Below, piece by piece: positions 49,660 to 59,290 of a stretch of 64,000 nucleotides of DNA (position 1 is the first letter of the stretch; each line of letters opens with the position of its first letter). The stretch lies in the NCBI RefSeq assembly GCF_002902965.1, contig NZ_CP026108.1, forward strand, positions 62,001-126,000. Reading direction: 5' to 3'. The translations under genes and the position numbers were made by a program. This DNA is from Paraburkholderia hospita. GTDB lineage: Bacteria; Pseudomonadota; Gammaproteobacteria; Burkholderiales; Burkholderiaceae. Under the pieces are notes generated by a model, which was not told where the DNA came from, did not search any database, and saw nothing but the letters and a program-made list of their open reading frames with translations.

Positions 49660-52224
49660 TCATTTTGGTTGAAAACAAACCGTTCCTGCGGGCTTTGAGC
49701 AACAGCACTCGCATGACGCCTGGCAGGCTTGCCCTCCTTGAGCTTCGCATTTTGGGATGCAGTTCTCAACGCACTTAGGCCCGTGTGGGCAAAACGGTTG
49801 GACTACAGGCAGCAACCCGTAAACGACGAGCTTCGCCGGGGTCGCGTTACCTTTGAATGTGCCGATATAGACGCGACCGTTGGCAATCGTCGGTGGAGTG
49901 AATTTCCCGAATAGAAAGCCGAATTGCGGATCGTCGCTGGCGGAAGACCACAGGGGCTCTCCAAGTCTCTCTGCGTCGTAGGCTTCCAGGACGCCGGGAA
50001 CATTGGCGATGACAGCGTCGCTCGCCAACGGATGCGTCGCCCAGATGATGCCGGTGCCCGCCAGCGCCCCTTGGGCGGACAACGCCAGCATGCTGCCCGG
50101 CATTCCACACGGCGCGACGCTCTTGCTCTGGAAGAGGGGTATCCCCACGCGGGTCGCAGCCGCAGGTGGCAATTGGCCAGTCGCGGGCTTGGTTCGAGCG
50201 GCATTGGTCCAGGTATCCAGCGCGTATGCGCGCAGGAAATCGTTCTCGCCCCACACATAGAGGACCGGACCATTAGGACCGTCCCAAAAGACGGGCGATC
50301 CGTGGATATGATGAGTAGTAGCCGCAGGGGCGCCTTCACAACCGTCGGCGATGGTTGCCTGGAACGACCTGGGGAATTGCGCTTCGCTTGTTGTTTGCAA
50401 GTGCCCCAATCCCGCCGTATCCAGAAGGTACAGAATTCCCATTTTCCCGCCTCCGACCACCTTGCCCCGCTGGGGAATCACCAGTGGGCCGGCCGAACCC
50501 ATGTCCGCATCCCAGGCGGTGAGGCAATCATCGTCGTACGGGGCGACCCCAGGTTTCGGGGAACAGCACCGCGATGTTGACGTTCCATCAGGATTCGTAT
50601 TTGAACAGATTTCGGGATAGCGGCTCCATATACTTGTAAACCAATCAGTGAGCTGCAAGCTCCCCGGCGCAAGCTTCACGAAACTGTTGCTTTGATTGAT
50701 ACCGGGATCGAATGAACCATTACCCGACATCGCATAAATAAAGCCCAATTCATCTTCCGCTAGTCCCTGTCCCGCTTGCCAGATGCCACCGGCGGCGCCA
50801 TTGGGAGTAGTGACATAAGCGGCCAATTGCTTGAGCGTGGTCGCATCGTAGGCAATTACCCAGCCATGATACGGTTCAATGTCCGCATAAGACCCAAATG
50901 CCAGATACACGATTCCATTAGAAAGCAGTAGCCCGGCACGTGGCAGCTGCTGCTCGGGGTTAAAGAACAGCATCGGTCGACCGCCATTGTTCAGTGCATC
51001 GGTCTGGTGAATTTTGCCGTAGGCGTCGGCATACGCCGCGCCCGTGCCGGGCACTGCAGCCGTTACCTTCTGTGGGTTGCGCAAGTGCGCGCCGGTGCGA
51101 ATGTCGAGCGCATGCAGCTTGATGACGACAACCGGTTTGCGACCCCGGCCAACCGAGCAATCTTTCTGATTGATGATCGGCACACCCAGTCTCAGGATGT
51201 TTGGGTCGAGCGTCACCGAGACTACGTACATGATATTGCGGACACGATCAATGACCGGTGTGGCGGTGATGCCGGTCTGATTCATGTTGTAGAGACCATG
51301 CATGCAACTAGTCGGTGTATTTGCCATGTACGCATTCGGAATGGGTATCGATGCGCCTAAGCTTACCTTCCACAACGGATCGCTGGCGGCCGGATTATCC
51401 GCATCGAAAGCGTAAACACTGTTGTTAGTCGTGGCGACGAAAACGACGTTGTGGGTACCGTTGCCGGGGGTTGTAAGCCCTTGCACATAAAGGGGTTGAG
51501 CATAAATGTCGCCGTCAACGTCGCGCGAGAACAAGCGACCGAAACGGCCGGGCTGGACCGTATTCGTTGTCAAACGCGTTTCGTTGAGCACCGCACCCGT
51601 GCGTTGATTGTTGTTGTGCTGGGTCAGCACGTCCTTGCTCTGGGGTTCCGGATGCGGAACAGCCAATCGACAGCCTTCCAATTGTTGTTGCCGCAAGGCT
51701 GCAATCTGCTCGTGCAGTAGTTGAATCGCTTGCAGATCGCGATCGCGCTCGCCGCTAAGAAACTGCTGGAAATGCCGAAGATTTGCTTCGTTCCGGTCGA
51801 TATCTTTTTGAAGTTCGTCACATTGGTTGGCATTGTTTCCGTCTCCGAAACCCGGAAAAGGAGGCAAGCCGTCAACCACACGATTGATATCGGCACTCAG
51901 ACGCGGGTATTGCGATGCCCAATAGCGTAGTTCGACCTTCAGCTCGGTGAGGGCTTGTCTATCGTGCTGGCGCTGTGCTGGTGGATACGCAATAATCTGC
52001 AGCACCTGGCTGATTGCTCGGCGTTCTTCCGGCACATCAGCACGCTTCAATCGCGTCTCCCAATAGAAGGTCGATTCCGCCTTGCGCTCTCCGAAATATT
52101 GCTCTGGATTGACGCTGTGATATCGATGCTCTGGGTCTGCGATAGCACGGTGAGCTTCACTTGCGCTGATCGCGAGCAGCACACATAGAAGCCATCTGAT
52201 CACCCGGGATGAGAAGCGTTGCAT
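49660..52224 (-). CDS. Secreted PQQ-type beta-propeller protein with Cys-rich tail, 854 aa
   Basis: Start taken at ATG 52224 (MQRFSSRVIRWLLCVLLAIS, signal peptide with cleavage near A-D). A helical region (about residues 40-190) includes two Cys. A long beta-propeller-like domain (residues about 215-810) follows, with repeated strands such as GDIYAQPLYV, NVVFVATTNNSVYAFD and GRVYIGTFKG. The last about 40 residues are very Cys-rich (KCVENCIPKCEAQGG..., CECCC), possibly disulfide-rich or metal-binding. No catalytic motif recognised. It may be a secreted surface protein. Confidence 0.75.
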   Translation of the reverse strand: MQRFSSRVIRWLLCVLLAISASEAHRAIADPEHRYHSVNPEQYFGERKAESTFYWETRLKRADVPEERRAISQVLQIIAYPPAQRQHDRQALTELKVELRYWASQYPRLSADINRVVDGLPPFPGFGDGNNANQCDELQKDIDRNEANLRHFQQFLSGERDRDLQAIQLLHEQIAALRQQQLEGCRLAVPHPEPQSKDVLTQHNNNQRTGAVLNETRLTTNTVQPGRFGRLFSRDVDGDIYAQPLYVQGLTTPGNGTHNVVFVATTNNSVYAFDADNPAASDPLWKVSLGASIPIPNAYMANTPTSCMHGLYNMNQTGITATPVIDRVRNIMYVVSVTLDPNILRLGVPIINQKDCSVGRGRKPVVVIKLHALDIRTGAHLRNPQKVTAAVPGTGAAYADAYGKIHQTDALNNGGRPMLFFNPEQQLPRAGLLLSNGIVYLAFGSYADIEPYHGWVIAYDATTLKQLAAYVTTPNGAAGGIWQAGQGLAEDELGFIYAMSGNGSFDPGINQSNSFVKLAPGSLQLTDWFTSIWSRYPEICSNTNPDGTSTSRCCSPKPGVAPYDDDCLTAWDADMGSAGPLVIPQRGKVVGGGKMGILYLLDTAGLGHLQTTSEAQFPRSFQATIADGCEGAPAATTHHIHGSPVFWDGPNGPVLYVWGENDFLRAYALDTWTNAARTKPATGQLPPAAATRVGIPLFQSKSVAPCGMPGSMLALSAQGALAGTGIIWATHPLASDAVIANVPGVLEAYDAERLGEPLWSSASDDPQFGFLFGKFTPPTIANGRVYIGTFKGNATPAKLVVYGLLPVVQPFCPHGPKCVENCIPKCEAQGGQACQASCECCCSKPAGTVCFQPK

Positions 52225-52722
52225 TTCCGGCTCCGTGCAGCGACCCAATAGCTCATGTCCGACCGGTCCATATAGAACCTAGCCTATGGCAGCTGGTATT
52301 TATGGACAAAAAAATAGCTCCCAACAGCCTCGATTTCAAGTTCGGCTCGAAGAGCACGATTTTCAGTCGTCAATTCGTTTCTGTTGCGAAGCGTACTTGG
52401 TTTGTCGTTTCGAAATTTGAAATAGACGCGTCGTGAAATCCGAAACCGGTTAATCCCAATGCCACCCTACTGTCATGCACCCACCCCGAGAACCTTTCGC
52501 GACTCGCGGAAGGCGGCTCCGGACCATTTCGATGATGCCGTTGAGGGTCAGACATCGGACATCGAAGCATTTCCGCTCGCGCTTTACCCCAACCCCCATG
52601 ATGACTTGCCAAGGACAAGGGCGACGAAGCGACGTCGCCCAAGGAATTGCCGCCAACCGGCCTTAGCAATAGCAGGAGTTACGACACATTCGGCAGCACG
52701 CGAATGCTTATCGCGGCGCGGC
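52225..52722. other. Non-coding region between the two propeller genes, with IS-end-like repeat
   Basis: Contains the second copy of the repeated IS-end core (about 52566-52587) and an AT-richer stretch upstream of the 52224 gene. No gene seen; a promoter for the leftward gene is likely here. Confidence 0.4.
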
Positions 52723-54219
52723 CTAAGGCGTATCTGATTTTCGCGCAAACATTACGCAATACGGCCTCTGATAGGCGCCCACATTGAAAACTGTAATGTC
52801 GCGCAGCGTGTAATATCCAAACCCCACAAACCAGTTCGCGTTCCGCCGGCAAGGACGAACCGTGACATAGTCACCCCATCTTGTCAGCGCGGTATTACTT
52901 GCATTCTCATACCACACGACAAAGTCGCCAAGGATGCCAAACGCAGCGTCCGCGAAATCTTTCGGCCCTCCAAAGGCAACAGCAATCGCAACATCACCTC
53001 TATGGTTCACGTTGAGATCCGGGAATGCGAACGCATAGTCAGGGTTCCAGACCTGCATCTCCGCAGTCTCAGTCCAGTCGGACATGCGCACGGTCGCCAC
53101 ACGAACGTGAGGCTGTGGATACTTGAAGCTGCTGGGCGTCGCCGCCCCTCTGGAGGCGGTCCATGCAAGCCAAAGTTCATCACTCCGGCGAACCAACGCA
53201 GATACTTCGGCGTCGCCGCCCTCCGAAAGCCAGTCAACAGAATTCTTGCACACTGAACTGTAGTCGGTAGGGTCGGGATTCGGCCATGTGACTGTGCTCA
53301 CGTCGTGTGTGCCCAACGCCCCTGAATCGGGCCATTCGTAAATTCGAAGCTTTGAATTGTCGATGTGGCCCGCCCATATCCCTCGATCGCCTGCGCCTTG
53401 ACAGAAGTGCGCGAAGCGCAAGCTATCCGTGTCAACGTTCGTGCTATCGATGGAGAGAGGGGGCGTGTATTCCCCTTTGACAGAGCCTGCAAAGAGATCT
53501 TTTAAAGGAAAGCGGACGAAGATGCGCCCTTTGCCCTCTGCTCCCGTGCTCGCGTAAAGAAACGAACCAGTCGCCGCAATGTCCGGGTAATCAAAGTCGA
53601 TGCCAGGCAACCCAAAATCGCTGGAATGAAAATCAAAAACGTTCCACACATCCTTAACCTTTCCTGTGAGATCACTCAATTTTGCTAATGCGATCCGAAA
53701 AGCGCCATCTTTGCTAGCAGGGTCAGCGACATACTGCAGGTACCAAACGAAACAGTTAATCGCGGGGACAAAGAGCATAACCTGATCACCATTCTCACCA
53801 CCTGCGAATCTGTTATCGATAACGTCGGTATTCGCAAGCATCACGAACGTCAGGCCGTTGTCGTTGGAGTAGCGTATGTAGTCGTTGCCAGTTTGCAATA
53901 TCACGCCGGGCTCTGAGTCGTCTCCAGATGGATCAGGCGGGTAGTTGTCGACGATGCTCGTATTTTTTGGTCTGTCCTGGGGCGTGTAAGTTACAAACAC
54001 GACAGGATCGTCTCCGTCGCGAGGTCCCTTTACATTTCCCGATTTCGTTTGCTGGCTCACCGGTCCTTTTATTGTCTCCTTACTCTGTGGGACCTGTATT
54101 CGAGTTTTTGCTTCTTTGCGGATGCGCGGCTGATGCGTTGCGCCGTGAGGTGCACCGTGAATTAACCGTGCTTTTTTTTCACTCGTGAAAGAGGTGCGAA
54201 AAACGTGATTCTTTTCCAT
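52723..54219 (-). CDS. Sialidase-like/BNR-type beta-propeller protein, 498 aa
   Basis: ATG 54219 with AAAGGAGAGTTCAC upstream. A basic, disordered N-terminus (residues 1-65, no signal peptide visible) leads to a beta-rich domain with repeated motifs such as YIRYSNDNGLTFV, DYPDIAATGSFLYAST and HVRVATVRMSDW. The propeller-like spacing suggests a sialidase/BNR fold. No catalytic residues can be named. It overlaps the 54179 gene by 41 bp, so they may be co-translated. Visibly AT-richer than the first 40 kb. Confidence 0.65.
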   Translation of the reverse strand: MEKNHVFRTSFTSEKKARLIHGAPHGATHQPRIRKEAKTRIQVPQSKETIKGPVSQQTKSGNVKGPRDGDDPVVFVTYTPQDRPKNTSIVDNYPPDPSGDDSEPGVILQTGNDYIRYSNDNGLTFVMLANTDVIDNRFAGGENGDQVMLFVPAINCFVWYLQYVADPASKDGAFRIALAKLSDLTGKVKDVWNVFDFHSSDFGLPGIDFDYPDIAATGSFLYASTGAEGKGRIFVRFPLKDLFAGSVKGEYTPPLSIDSTNVDTDSLRFAHFCQGAGDRGIWAGHIDNSKLRIYEWPDSGALGTHDVSTVTWPNPDPTDYSSVCKNSVDWLSEGGDAEVSALVRRSDELWLAWTASRGAATPSSFKYPQPHVRVATVRMSDWTETAEMQVWNPDYAFAFPDLNVNHRGDVAIAVAFGGPKDFADAAFGILGDFVVWYENASNTALTRWGDYVTVRPCRRNANWFVGFGYYTLRDITVFNVGAYQRPYCVMFARKSDTP

Positions 54220-54496
54220 GTGAACTCTCCTTTTCAGGGCCGTCTCGACTGCTGCTCTGCCGCAAAGCGCCTTGGGCGTTGCACACAGAGCAAGAAATTT
54301 GCAGACCTTGGGTACCCTTAGTGATAGCGGCTAATGATGTCGGTCTGTCTTCGATGCTCTTAAGGTCCAGTCGTAGCGCAATATCGGCACGCCCATTCCA
54401 ACTAGCGGGGGCGACGATGTGAATCCGCTGCGAACGGTAGGGACATCGCCGGTACCTTGCGACGGACGTTTCGAGCGCTTCGATACCCGTGGTCAC
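54179..54496 (-). CDS. Hypothetical protein, 105 aa
   Basis: Starts at GTG 54496 directly in the GTGA overlap with the stop of the upstream reading frame. The first 75 residues (MTTGIEALETSVARYRRCP...) look structured; the end overlaps the ribosome site of the propeller gene. Possibly the C-terminal part of the same upstream coding unit. Not recognised. Confidence 0.45.
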   Translation of the reverse strand: MTTGIEALETSVARYRRCPYRSQRIHIVAPASWNGRADIALRLDLKSIEDRPTSLAAITKGTQGLQISCSVCNAQGALRQSSSRDGPEKESSHGKESRFSHLFHE

Positions 54497-54835
54497 TTGT
54501 GCTCCCAGCCCGCGCTAAGGCGGACGCGCGCGGCGAGTCGCTCAACATCCGCAAAGGAAGCATGGGGCTGCGTACCAAATGCGATGGATTTGATCGAGTC
54601 GATGTGGACGATTGGAGGAGGAGGCGGTCCCGGGTGGTGAGGGCCGGAATGCAGATAAAACCAACACAAAGAAGTCTTTGCCAGCTGCGTAAGTGACTCG
54701 TCGTGGCATAGGCGTGCCTGGACGATAGAGCTCCCACGGTCCCTTAGTATCCCCACCGCTGTCGTCGGAAGGATAGCCAAACAGGAAAAAACTGTTGATG
54801 AATGCGTTGCTTGAAAGCGTGATCGTTTCGCTCAT
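54493..54835 (-). pseudogene. Hypothetical small protein with a frameshift at a poly-Pro stretch
   Basis: The first frame (from ATG 54835, MSETITLSSNAFINSFFLFGYP...) reads well as far as SAFRPSPPG. The continuation PPPPIVHIDSIKSIAFGTQPHASFADVERL is in the neighbouring frame and ends with the stop shared with the GTG at 54496. Joined, it is about 113 aa. The change lies in a CCx-rich stretch near 54630. A real frameshift, a programmed shift or a sequencing error are all possible. Confidence 0.5.
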
Positions 54836-54862
54836 GTCAGCGCTCCTAGAATGACCGGGCAA

Positions 54863-56135
54863 CCGGTGGCGTAAAAGCGCGCTGTCAGTGCGCGAGTCGC
54901 CACTCTTGACCCGATACGGCCCAGATTCACTCTATGAAGACACAATGTAGCTAAGAGAAACATCTGCTTTGTATGCCGGGAGGCATCGCATGGCAGTGAG
55001 GAAGGAGGGACGACCGTGCGACGGAGGCGCGAACGGATTCGCTTGCAAAGGTTTCGCTAACTCCGCCCTGAAGGACGGAGCTTGCGCGAAATCGTTCGGG
55101 TCAAATAGCGGCCGTAGGAAATCCAGAGATCCGATAGAAATTGGCGACGGAATTCATGATTTCCCGTAGCCTCTGGATTTAGATTGCGCGTTCGGGTGGA
55201 GAGTACGGCTCTCGCCCGTACGCATCTCCGCAGGTGGCTTCACGAACATCAAGCTGTATCAGGGGAAGCGCGTTGAGGTTGCAGACCAAGGTGACGCTAC
55301 CAGGCGGTTCGCAACGTCTTTTACGCTCGGACGAAGCCATGTGAAATTAGCAGGTCGGATAGGGGCCTAGATCGGTGAGACAGTCGTGATTGAAGATAGG
55401 CTAACCGGCGGTCTGTTGCAAACTGCTAATAGGTAGATCGCCAAGGTCTTTTGTTCAGTGCTCTTGTCCTCGCTCGGATTGTTCCGCAAAGGGTTGCCGG
55501 ACGGGGCGAGGCGCCGTTAGACAGAAACAGGTGAGAAAGTCTCGCAAAGCGAATCGAGTCAGCTCAGTACGCCGGCCACAAGCACTCGCCCGCCTTTGGC
55601 CGCCTCAGCGATACGAAGAAGCGGCTGTTTCTTTAGGCATGTCAGACACTGCCCGAGTATTAAGACTGAGACTCAAAGATATTGAGGGTGTTTCAGAGCC
55701 ACATCGTGCCGCATCCCTCTTTCGTTGCGAAATAGGATACCGGCTGAAGGCAGGCGGATTCAAAGCGGCATCTGGATTTTTCCATGCTCAAAACAATGCA
55801 AACGACCATGTACGGGGTGGTGTTCAATCGCGAAGGATACGTGCGGGAAATCCGTTAATCCTATCGCTTCTCCTTGCCATTTGGGTCAAGCAGACTATGC
55901 TCAACCGTGAGTGTTTCGTTGGATAGCGAGATTTTGTGGCGGCACAAAATACCGATCACCCAGGGAGAGTTACGTTGACAGTTGCACGAGTCAACCGCTT
56001 TGTCTTGCGGCAGTAGGGAAGTTGATTGCGAGCTTTGTGTGAACATCGCTTGGGTCAATGCCTCGTCGTTGCACGGCAGCCGTTAGCGTTCAGCAGATTG
56101 CTTGTCTTGCGCTTTAAGAAATAATTTATCGGTGG
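54863..56135. other. Non-coding island with two stem-loops
   Basis: No convincing gene; a frame at 55531-55926 has poor composition and no ribosome site. Inverted repeats: AAATCCAGAG / CTCTGGATTT (55119-55180, 42-nt loop) and GGAGA-GTACGG / CCGTAC-GCA-TCTCC (55198-55229). A third, CTCCGCCCTGAAGGACGGAG at 55061-55080, resembles IS200/IS605-type end hairpins. Base composition is more AT-rich than flanking DNA. Confidence 0.45.
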
Positions 56136-56207
56136 TTGAACAAGCATCGGTCGGTTACGGAAGCGCTCGACTCGCGATGCTGTTTGCCGTCGATATGGCG
56201 TGCTGCC

Positions 56208-57251
56208 ATGCCTAGCGAGCGAGTGTCGAACACTGAATGGGAAGCGCTTCCGAACAGATTGATCGGGAACGCTAGTGCTTTTCGTAGAGCTATTGCAGAT
56301 CTACCGTCTATTGCGAGAAGCAGCGCACCGGTGCTGGTTTGCGGAGAAACTGGGACCGGTAAAGAACTAATTGCTCGCGCAATCCACTATTTCGGTGCAA
56401 GATCCGAGTTTCCGTTCGTACCGGTGAACTGCGGCGCATTTGCAGAAAATCTCCTCGAGGACGAACTGTTCGGGCATGAGCGCGGAGCGTTCACCGACGC
56501 CCGAAACCATAGAACAGGTTTGATCGTGCAAGCAGATGGCGGCACGATATTCCTTGATGAGGTGGATGCCCTCCCGTTGAAGGCTCAGGTCGACCTGCTT
56601 CGCGTGCTGCAAGAAGGGACGCTGCGCGCCATCGGCTCGAATCGTGAGCGGAAAGTGGACATCCAGATTGTTGCCGCTACAAACGTTCCACTCAAAGACT
56701 TGCTGCAGCGTGGAGACTTCCGGCACGATCTGTATTACCGGCTGGCCGTGTTCGTTGTACATCTTCCTCCCTTGCGGGATCGAAGAGACGATATCGCGCC
56801 ACTCGCGCATCATTTCCTGTGTAAGCACACACCGGCTGGAAACCCGCAGTTGCAACTATCGCGCGAAGCGCTCTCGGCCATGCAATTGTGGCCCTGGCCC
56901 GGAAACGTGCGTGAACTCGAGAATGCAATAATCCGTGGAATTCATCTGGCCCGGTCAGACCTGATCGGTCTGTCGGACCTGCAGTTGTATCCGACCGAAC
57001 CTGCAGAGCCCTGTCCTATTGCGGACGAATGGCAGCCGGACGTTGCTGACACGCGACCGCTTGTCGTTTTAAAGCGGCAGCTGCTAGAAGGGTTTGAACG
57101 CCGTTACCTTTCTCATCTTCTCACGCAGCACGACGGCAATGTCAGCCGCGTTGCTAAGGCCGCCGGAAAGGAACGGCGCGATATGGGTCGCCTGCTGCAG
57201 AAGTACAAACTTGATCCCAGAAGCTTCAGGTCTTCACCGCAGGACTACTAA
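56208..57251 (+). CDS. Sigma-54-dependent enhancer-binding protein (AAA+/Fis HTH)
   Basis: The start is taken at ATG 56208 (an upstream TTG at 56136 is in frame). The AAA+ domain has Walker A GETGTGKE, the GAFTDA loop needed to contact sigma-54, FLDEVDALP Walker B, the FRHDLYYRLAVF sensor region and WPGNVRELEN. The C-terminus has a Fis-type HTH (QHDGNVSRVAKAAGKERRDMG). There is no receiver domain; the N-terminus is about 35 aa only, so it may be constitutively active or controlled by ligand or a partner. It lies directly upstream of a palindrome and a -24/-12 promoter. Confidence 0.93.
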   Translation: MPSERVSNTEWEALPNRLIGNASAFRRAIADLPSIARSSAPVLVCGETGTGKELIARAIHYFGARSEFPFVPVNCGAFAENLLEDELFGHERGAFTDARNHRTGLIVQADGGTIFLDEVDALPLKAQVDLLRVLQEGTLRAIGSNRERKVDIQIVAATNVPLKDLLQRGDFRHDLYYRLAVFVVHLPPLRDRRDDIAPLAHHFLCKHTPAGNPQLQLSREALSAMQLWPWPGNVRELENAIIRGIHLARSDLIGLSDLQLYPTEPAEPCPIADEWQPDVADTRPLVVLKRQLLEGFERRYLSHLLTQHDGNVSRVAKAAGKERRDMGRLLQKYKLDPRSFRSSPQDY

Positions 57252-57404
57252 ACCTCGCGAGCCACCAGTCCGATTCTCGATCGGATGCACTATATCCATA
57301 TCCCTCGGTTGCCCAACCGATTGCGTGCCCATTCTGGAAACGATTGGTTGGCAAATTGATCCAGTCGGTGGAGCTAGCGCGATTTACTTGATGCTGGGTG
57401 CATC

Positions 57405-57520
57405 TTCCCCCATCTGACGATTACCGCCCCCTCCCGATGGAGAGCCAAAACAGCCAAGGCTCGCAAGTGACTGCCGCGCGCTGGCCCGACCAGATAGGTG
57501 GGGGAAACTTCCCCCGCCTG
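57405..57520. promoter_or_regulatory. Enhancer-like sites (upstream activating sequence)
   Basis: At 57496-57519 an imperfect palindrome AGGTGGGGGAA-AC-TTCCCCCGCCT (10 of 11 arm bases pair). A half-site TTCCCCC(ATCT) lies at about 57405-57415. Palindromes of this size about 80 and 180 bp upstream of a sigma-54 promoter are where an enhancer-binding protein binds. Assignment to the adjacent regulator is inference. Confidence 0.55.
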
Positions 57521-57587
57521 TTCGTGCTCGTGCGGCACCCGAGGCGCCACAAAGGCCGTCTGACCAGCGGATTATGGGGAGCGGTTC

Positions 57588-57603
57588 TGGCATAACACCT
57601 GCG
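57588..57603 (+). promoter_or_regulatory. Sigma-54 (-24/-12) promoter
   Basis: TGGCATAACACCTGCG matches the TGGCAC-N5-TTGCA consensus with the invariant GG and GC exactly 10 nt apart. The first gene (57679) starts about 65 nt after the expected transcription start near 57614. Confidence 0.65.
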
Positions 57604-57678
57604 TCCATGGACTCATAACCGCAGAGCTTCAGAAATCGGAGATTGAACATGTGTGAGACCAGACTTGGTGTGTAGGCG

Positions 57679-57921
57679 GTGAACAAGAGCCAAGAGCGCG
57701 CGTTGATGGATGCGATCTGTAGCTACATGGTCGGCCACGAACATGCGATGGACACACTGGACGGAATAGCAGAGTGGTGGCTTCGAAGTAATGGAGCGCC
57801 ACAGCGCGGGTGGGACGACCATAAGCGGAGCCTTAAGATTGCACTCGACAGACTTGTATCGGACGGTTTCCTTGAAGAAGTGAAAAGTGCCGGTGAGACG
57901 CTTTACAGGAAGAAAAGATAG
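57679..57921 (+). CDS. Small helical (winged-helix-like) protein, 80 aa
   Basis: Starts at GTG 57679. The sequence (MNKSQERALMDAICSYMVGHEHAMD..., DDHKRSLKIALDRLVSDGFLEEVKSAGETLYRKKR in parts) reads as three helices plus a C-terminal wing-like strand pair, as in small winged-helix proteins. It is the first gene after the sigma-54 promoter. Possible local regulator; no family match known to me. Confidence 0.6.
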   Translation: MNKSQERALMDAICSYMVGHEHAMDTLDGIAEWWLRSNGAPQRGWDDHKRSLKIALDRLVSDGFLEEVKSAGETLYRKKR

Positions 57922-58030
57922 CAGGCGCGCAGAACGATTGTGCGGCCTGCCTGTTGGGCCCACGCTCTGCGTGAACTCCCATCGGTCGGTTGCAGGCAGA
58001 TAGTTAATTCGTCGCAGGAGACACATTCCA

Positions 58031-59290
58031 ATGGCCGCGAACCTCTACGATGGCAACGATTTCTCCCAGTACCAAAGCCTCAGACAGGTTTTGGCGCCGC
58101 AGTATGCGATTTTACCGAGCGGCCAGATTCGCAAAATCATGGAAGCCAATTTCGGTCCGGGCTCGGCAGAGGCCTATGACCAATATATGGAGTTTGGTTT
58201 TGGGGATATTGGTAAGGCGTTCACCTCTGCAGCAAAGGATGTGGGTAATGCCGTCGTCAAAGCTGCGCCAGTAGCGGCAACCATTGGAGGTGGTGCGCTC
58301 AAAGGCGCTCTGGCAGGCGCGCAGTATGGTCCTGCCGGAATTCTGGCAGGCGCTGCAATGGGCGGCGCGGGAGCGGGTCTTAGTAAATACGGCGGTGGAA
58401 CAGCGCAAAAGATTGGGGGCGTACTTTCCGGTGTCACGGGAGCGGCTAGTCAGCTTAGTCCACTCGGCCGATTTGGCTCAATGGTCGAGCCAGTGATCGG
58501 TGGCCTGGCAGGAGGAGGGAGGGGCGGGATGAGTGGCGCAGCGGTCAATGCTCTCGGCGGGATCATGAATGCCGCGACGGGCGGCTTGGGCGGTGGTATT
58601 GGCGGCATGCTTGGCGGGCAAGCGATGCAAGCGTTGGGCGGCGGGTTGGGAAGAGGTATGCAAGGAGGTTCGGGCAATGCCTTGGGTGGATTTCTGGGCG
58701 GTGGGGCGGGTGGCCCGGCCGGCGCACTCACTAATCTCTTCGGTGGGACAAAAGCAATTGATCAATTCATGAGTCTTGCCCGACGTCCAGAAATGGGGAT
58801 GGCGCTTGGCGCGCTAGGCTTGGGGCCGATCGGTAGGTCTTCAATTCCTGTAGGGTCCGCGCAAACGCCAATACCTACTGCGGCGCTCGCGAGCCTGTTT
58901 TCACAACTTGCTGATCAGATTGTGACGGAAGCCGCCGAATGGTCGGGGGACTCCGAAAGCGAACTCGCCTACATGATGGATATGAACGGTGAATTCGTTG
59001 GGGACCCGGCATATGCACGCGACCGGGCATCGAGGGTTTGGGATCTGCTTAATGAAGCGCAGGCAGAACGGTTTCTTGAATACATTGCCGCAATGCCCAG
59101 TCGTGAAACGGAGTTCGCGGAAGCTGAGCTTGGATTCACGCAACAGGCAGAGGCGTACACGCAAGCGATGGACGAAGCCTACTACGACGCACTTGACCTC
59201 GCCGACGTCGATGCCTACGAGAGAGAGTCAGTAGGCGAGAGCGAGACATACAGTGAATCGCCCGAGTGGGAGGTGTTTGATGTCCGATAA
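58031..59290 (+). CDS. Glycine-zipper-rich protein with acidic C-terminus, 419 aa
   Basis: ATG 58031 with AGGAGACACATTCC upstream. Residues 1-55 are a short N-terminal domain. Residues about 55-260 are extremely rich in Gly/Ala with repeated GxxxG and GGLGGGIGG-type zipper patterns, able to enter membranes. From about 290 on the protein is acidic and soluble; EWSGDSE is at residues 303-309. The C-terminus ends SESPEWEVFDVR. It lies in the sigma-54 operon. The overall plan could be a pore-forming or surface-layer effector, but no family is recognised. Confidence 0.6.
   Translation: MAANLYDGNDFSQYQSLRQVLAPQYAILPSGQIRKIMEANFGPGSAEAYDQYMEFGFGDIGKAFTSAAKDVGNAVVKAAPVAATIGGGALKGALAGAQYGPAGILAGAAMGGAGAGLSKYGGGTAQKIGGVLSGVTGAASQLSPLGRFGSMVEPVIGGLAGGGRGGMSGAAVNALGGIMNAATGGLGGGIGGMLGGQAMQALGGGLGRGMQGGSGNALGGFLGGGAGGPAGALTNLFGGTKAIDQFMSLARRPEMGMALGALGLGPIGRSSIPVGSAQTPIPTAALASLFSQLADQIVTEAAEWSGDSESELAYMMDMNGEFVGDPAYARDRASRVWDLLNEAQAERFLEYIAAMPSRETEFAEAELGFTQQAEAYTQAMDEAYYDALDLADVDAYERESVGESETYSESPEWEVFDVR

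Noticed and set aside
55531..55926. 131-aa plus-strand frame
   Set aside because: No ribosome site, irregular composition and no neighbour support.
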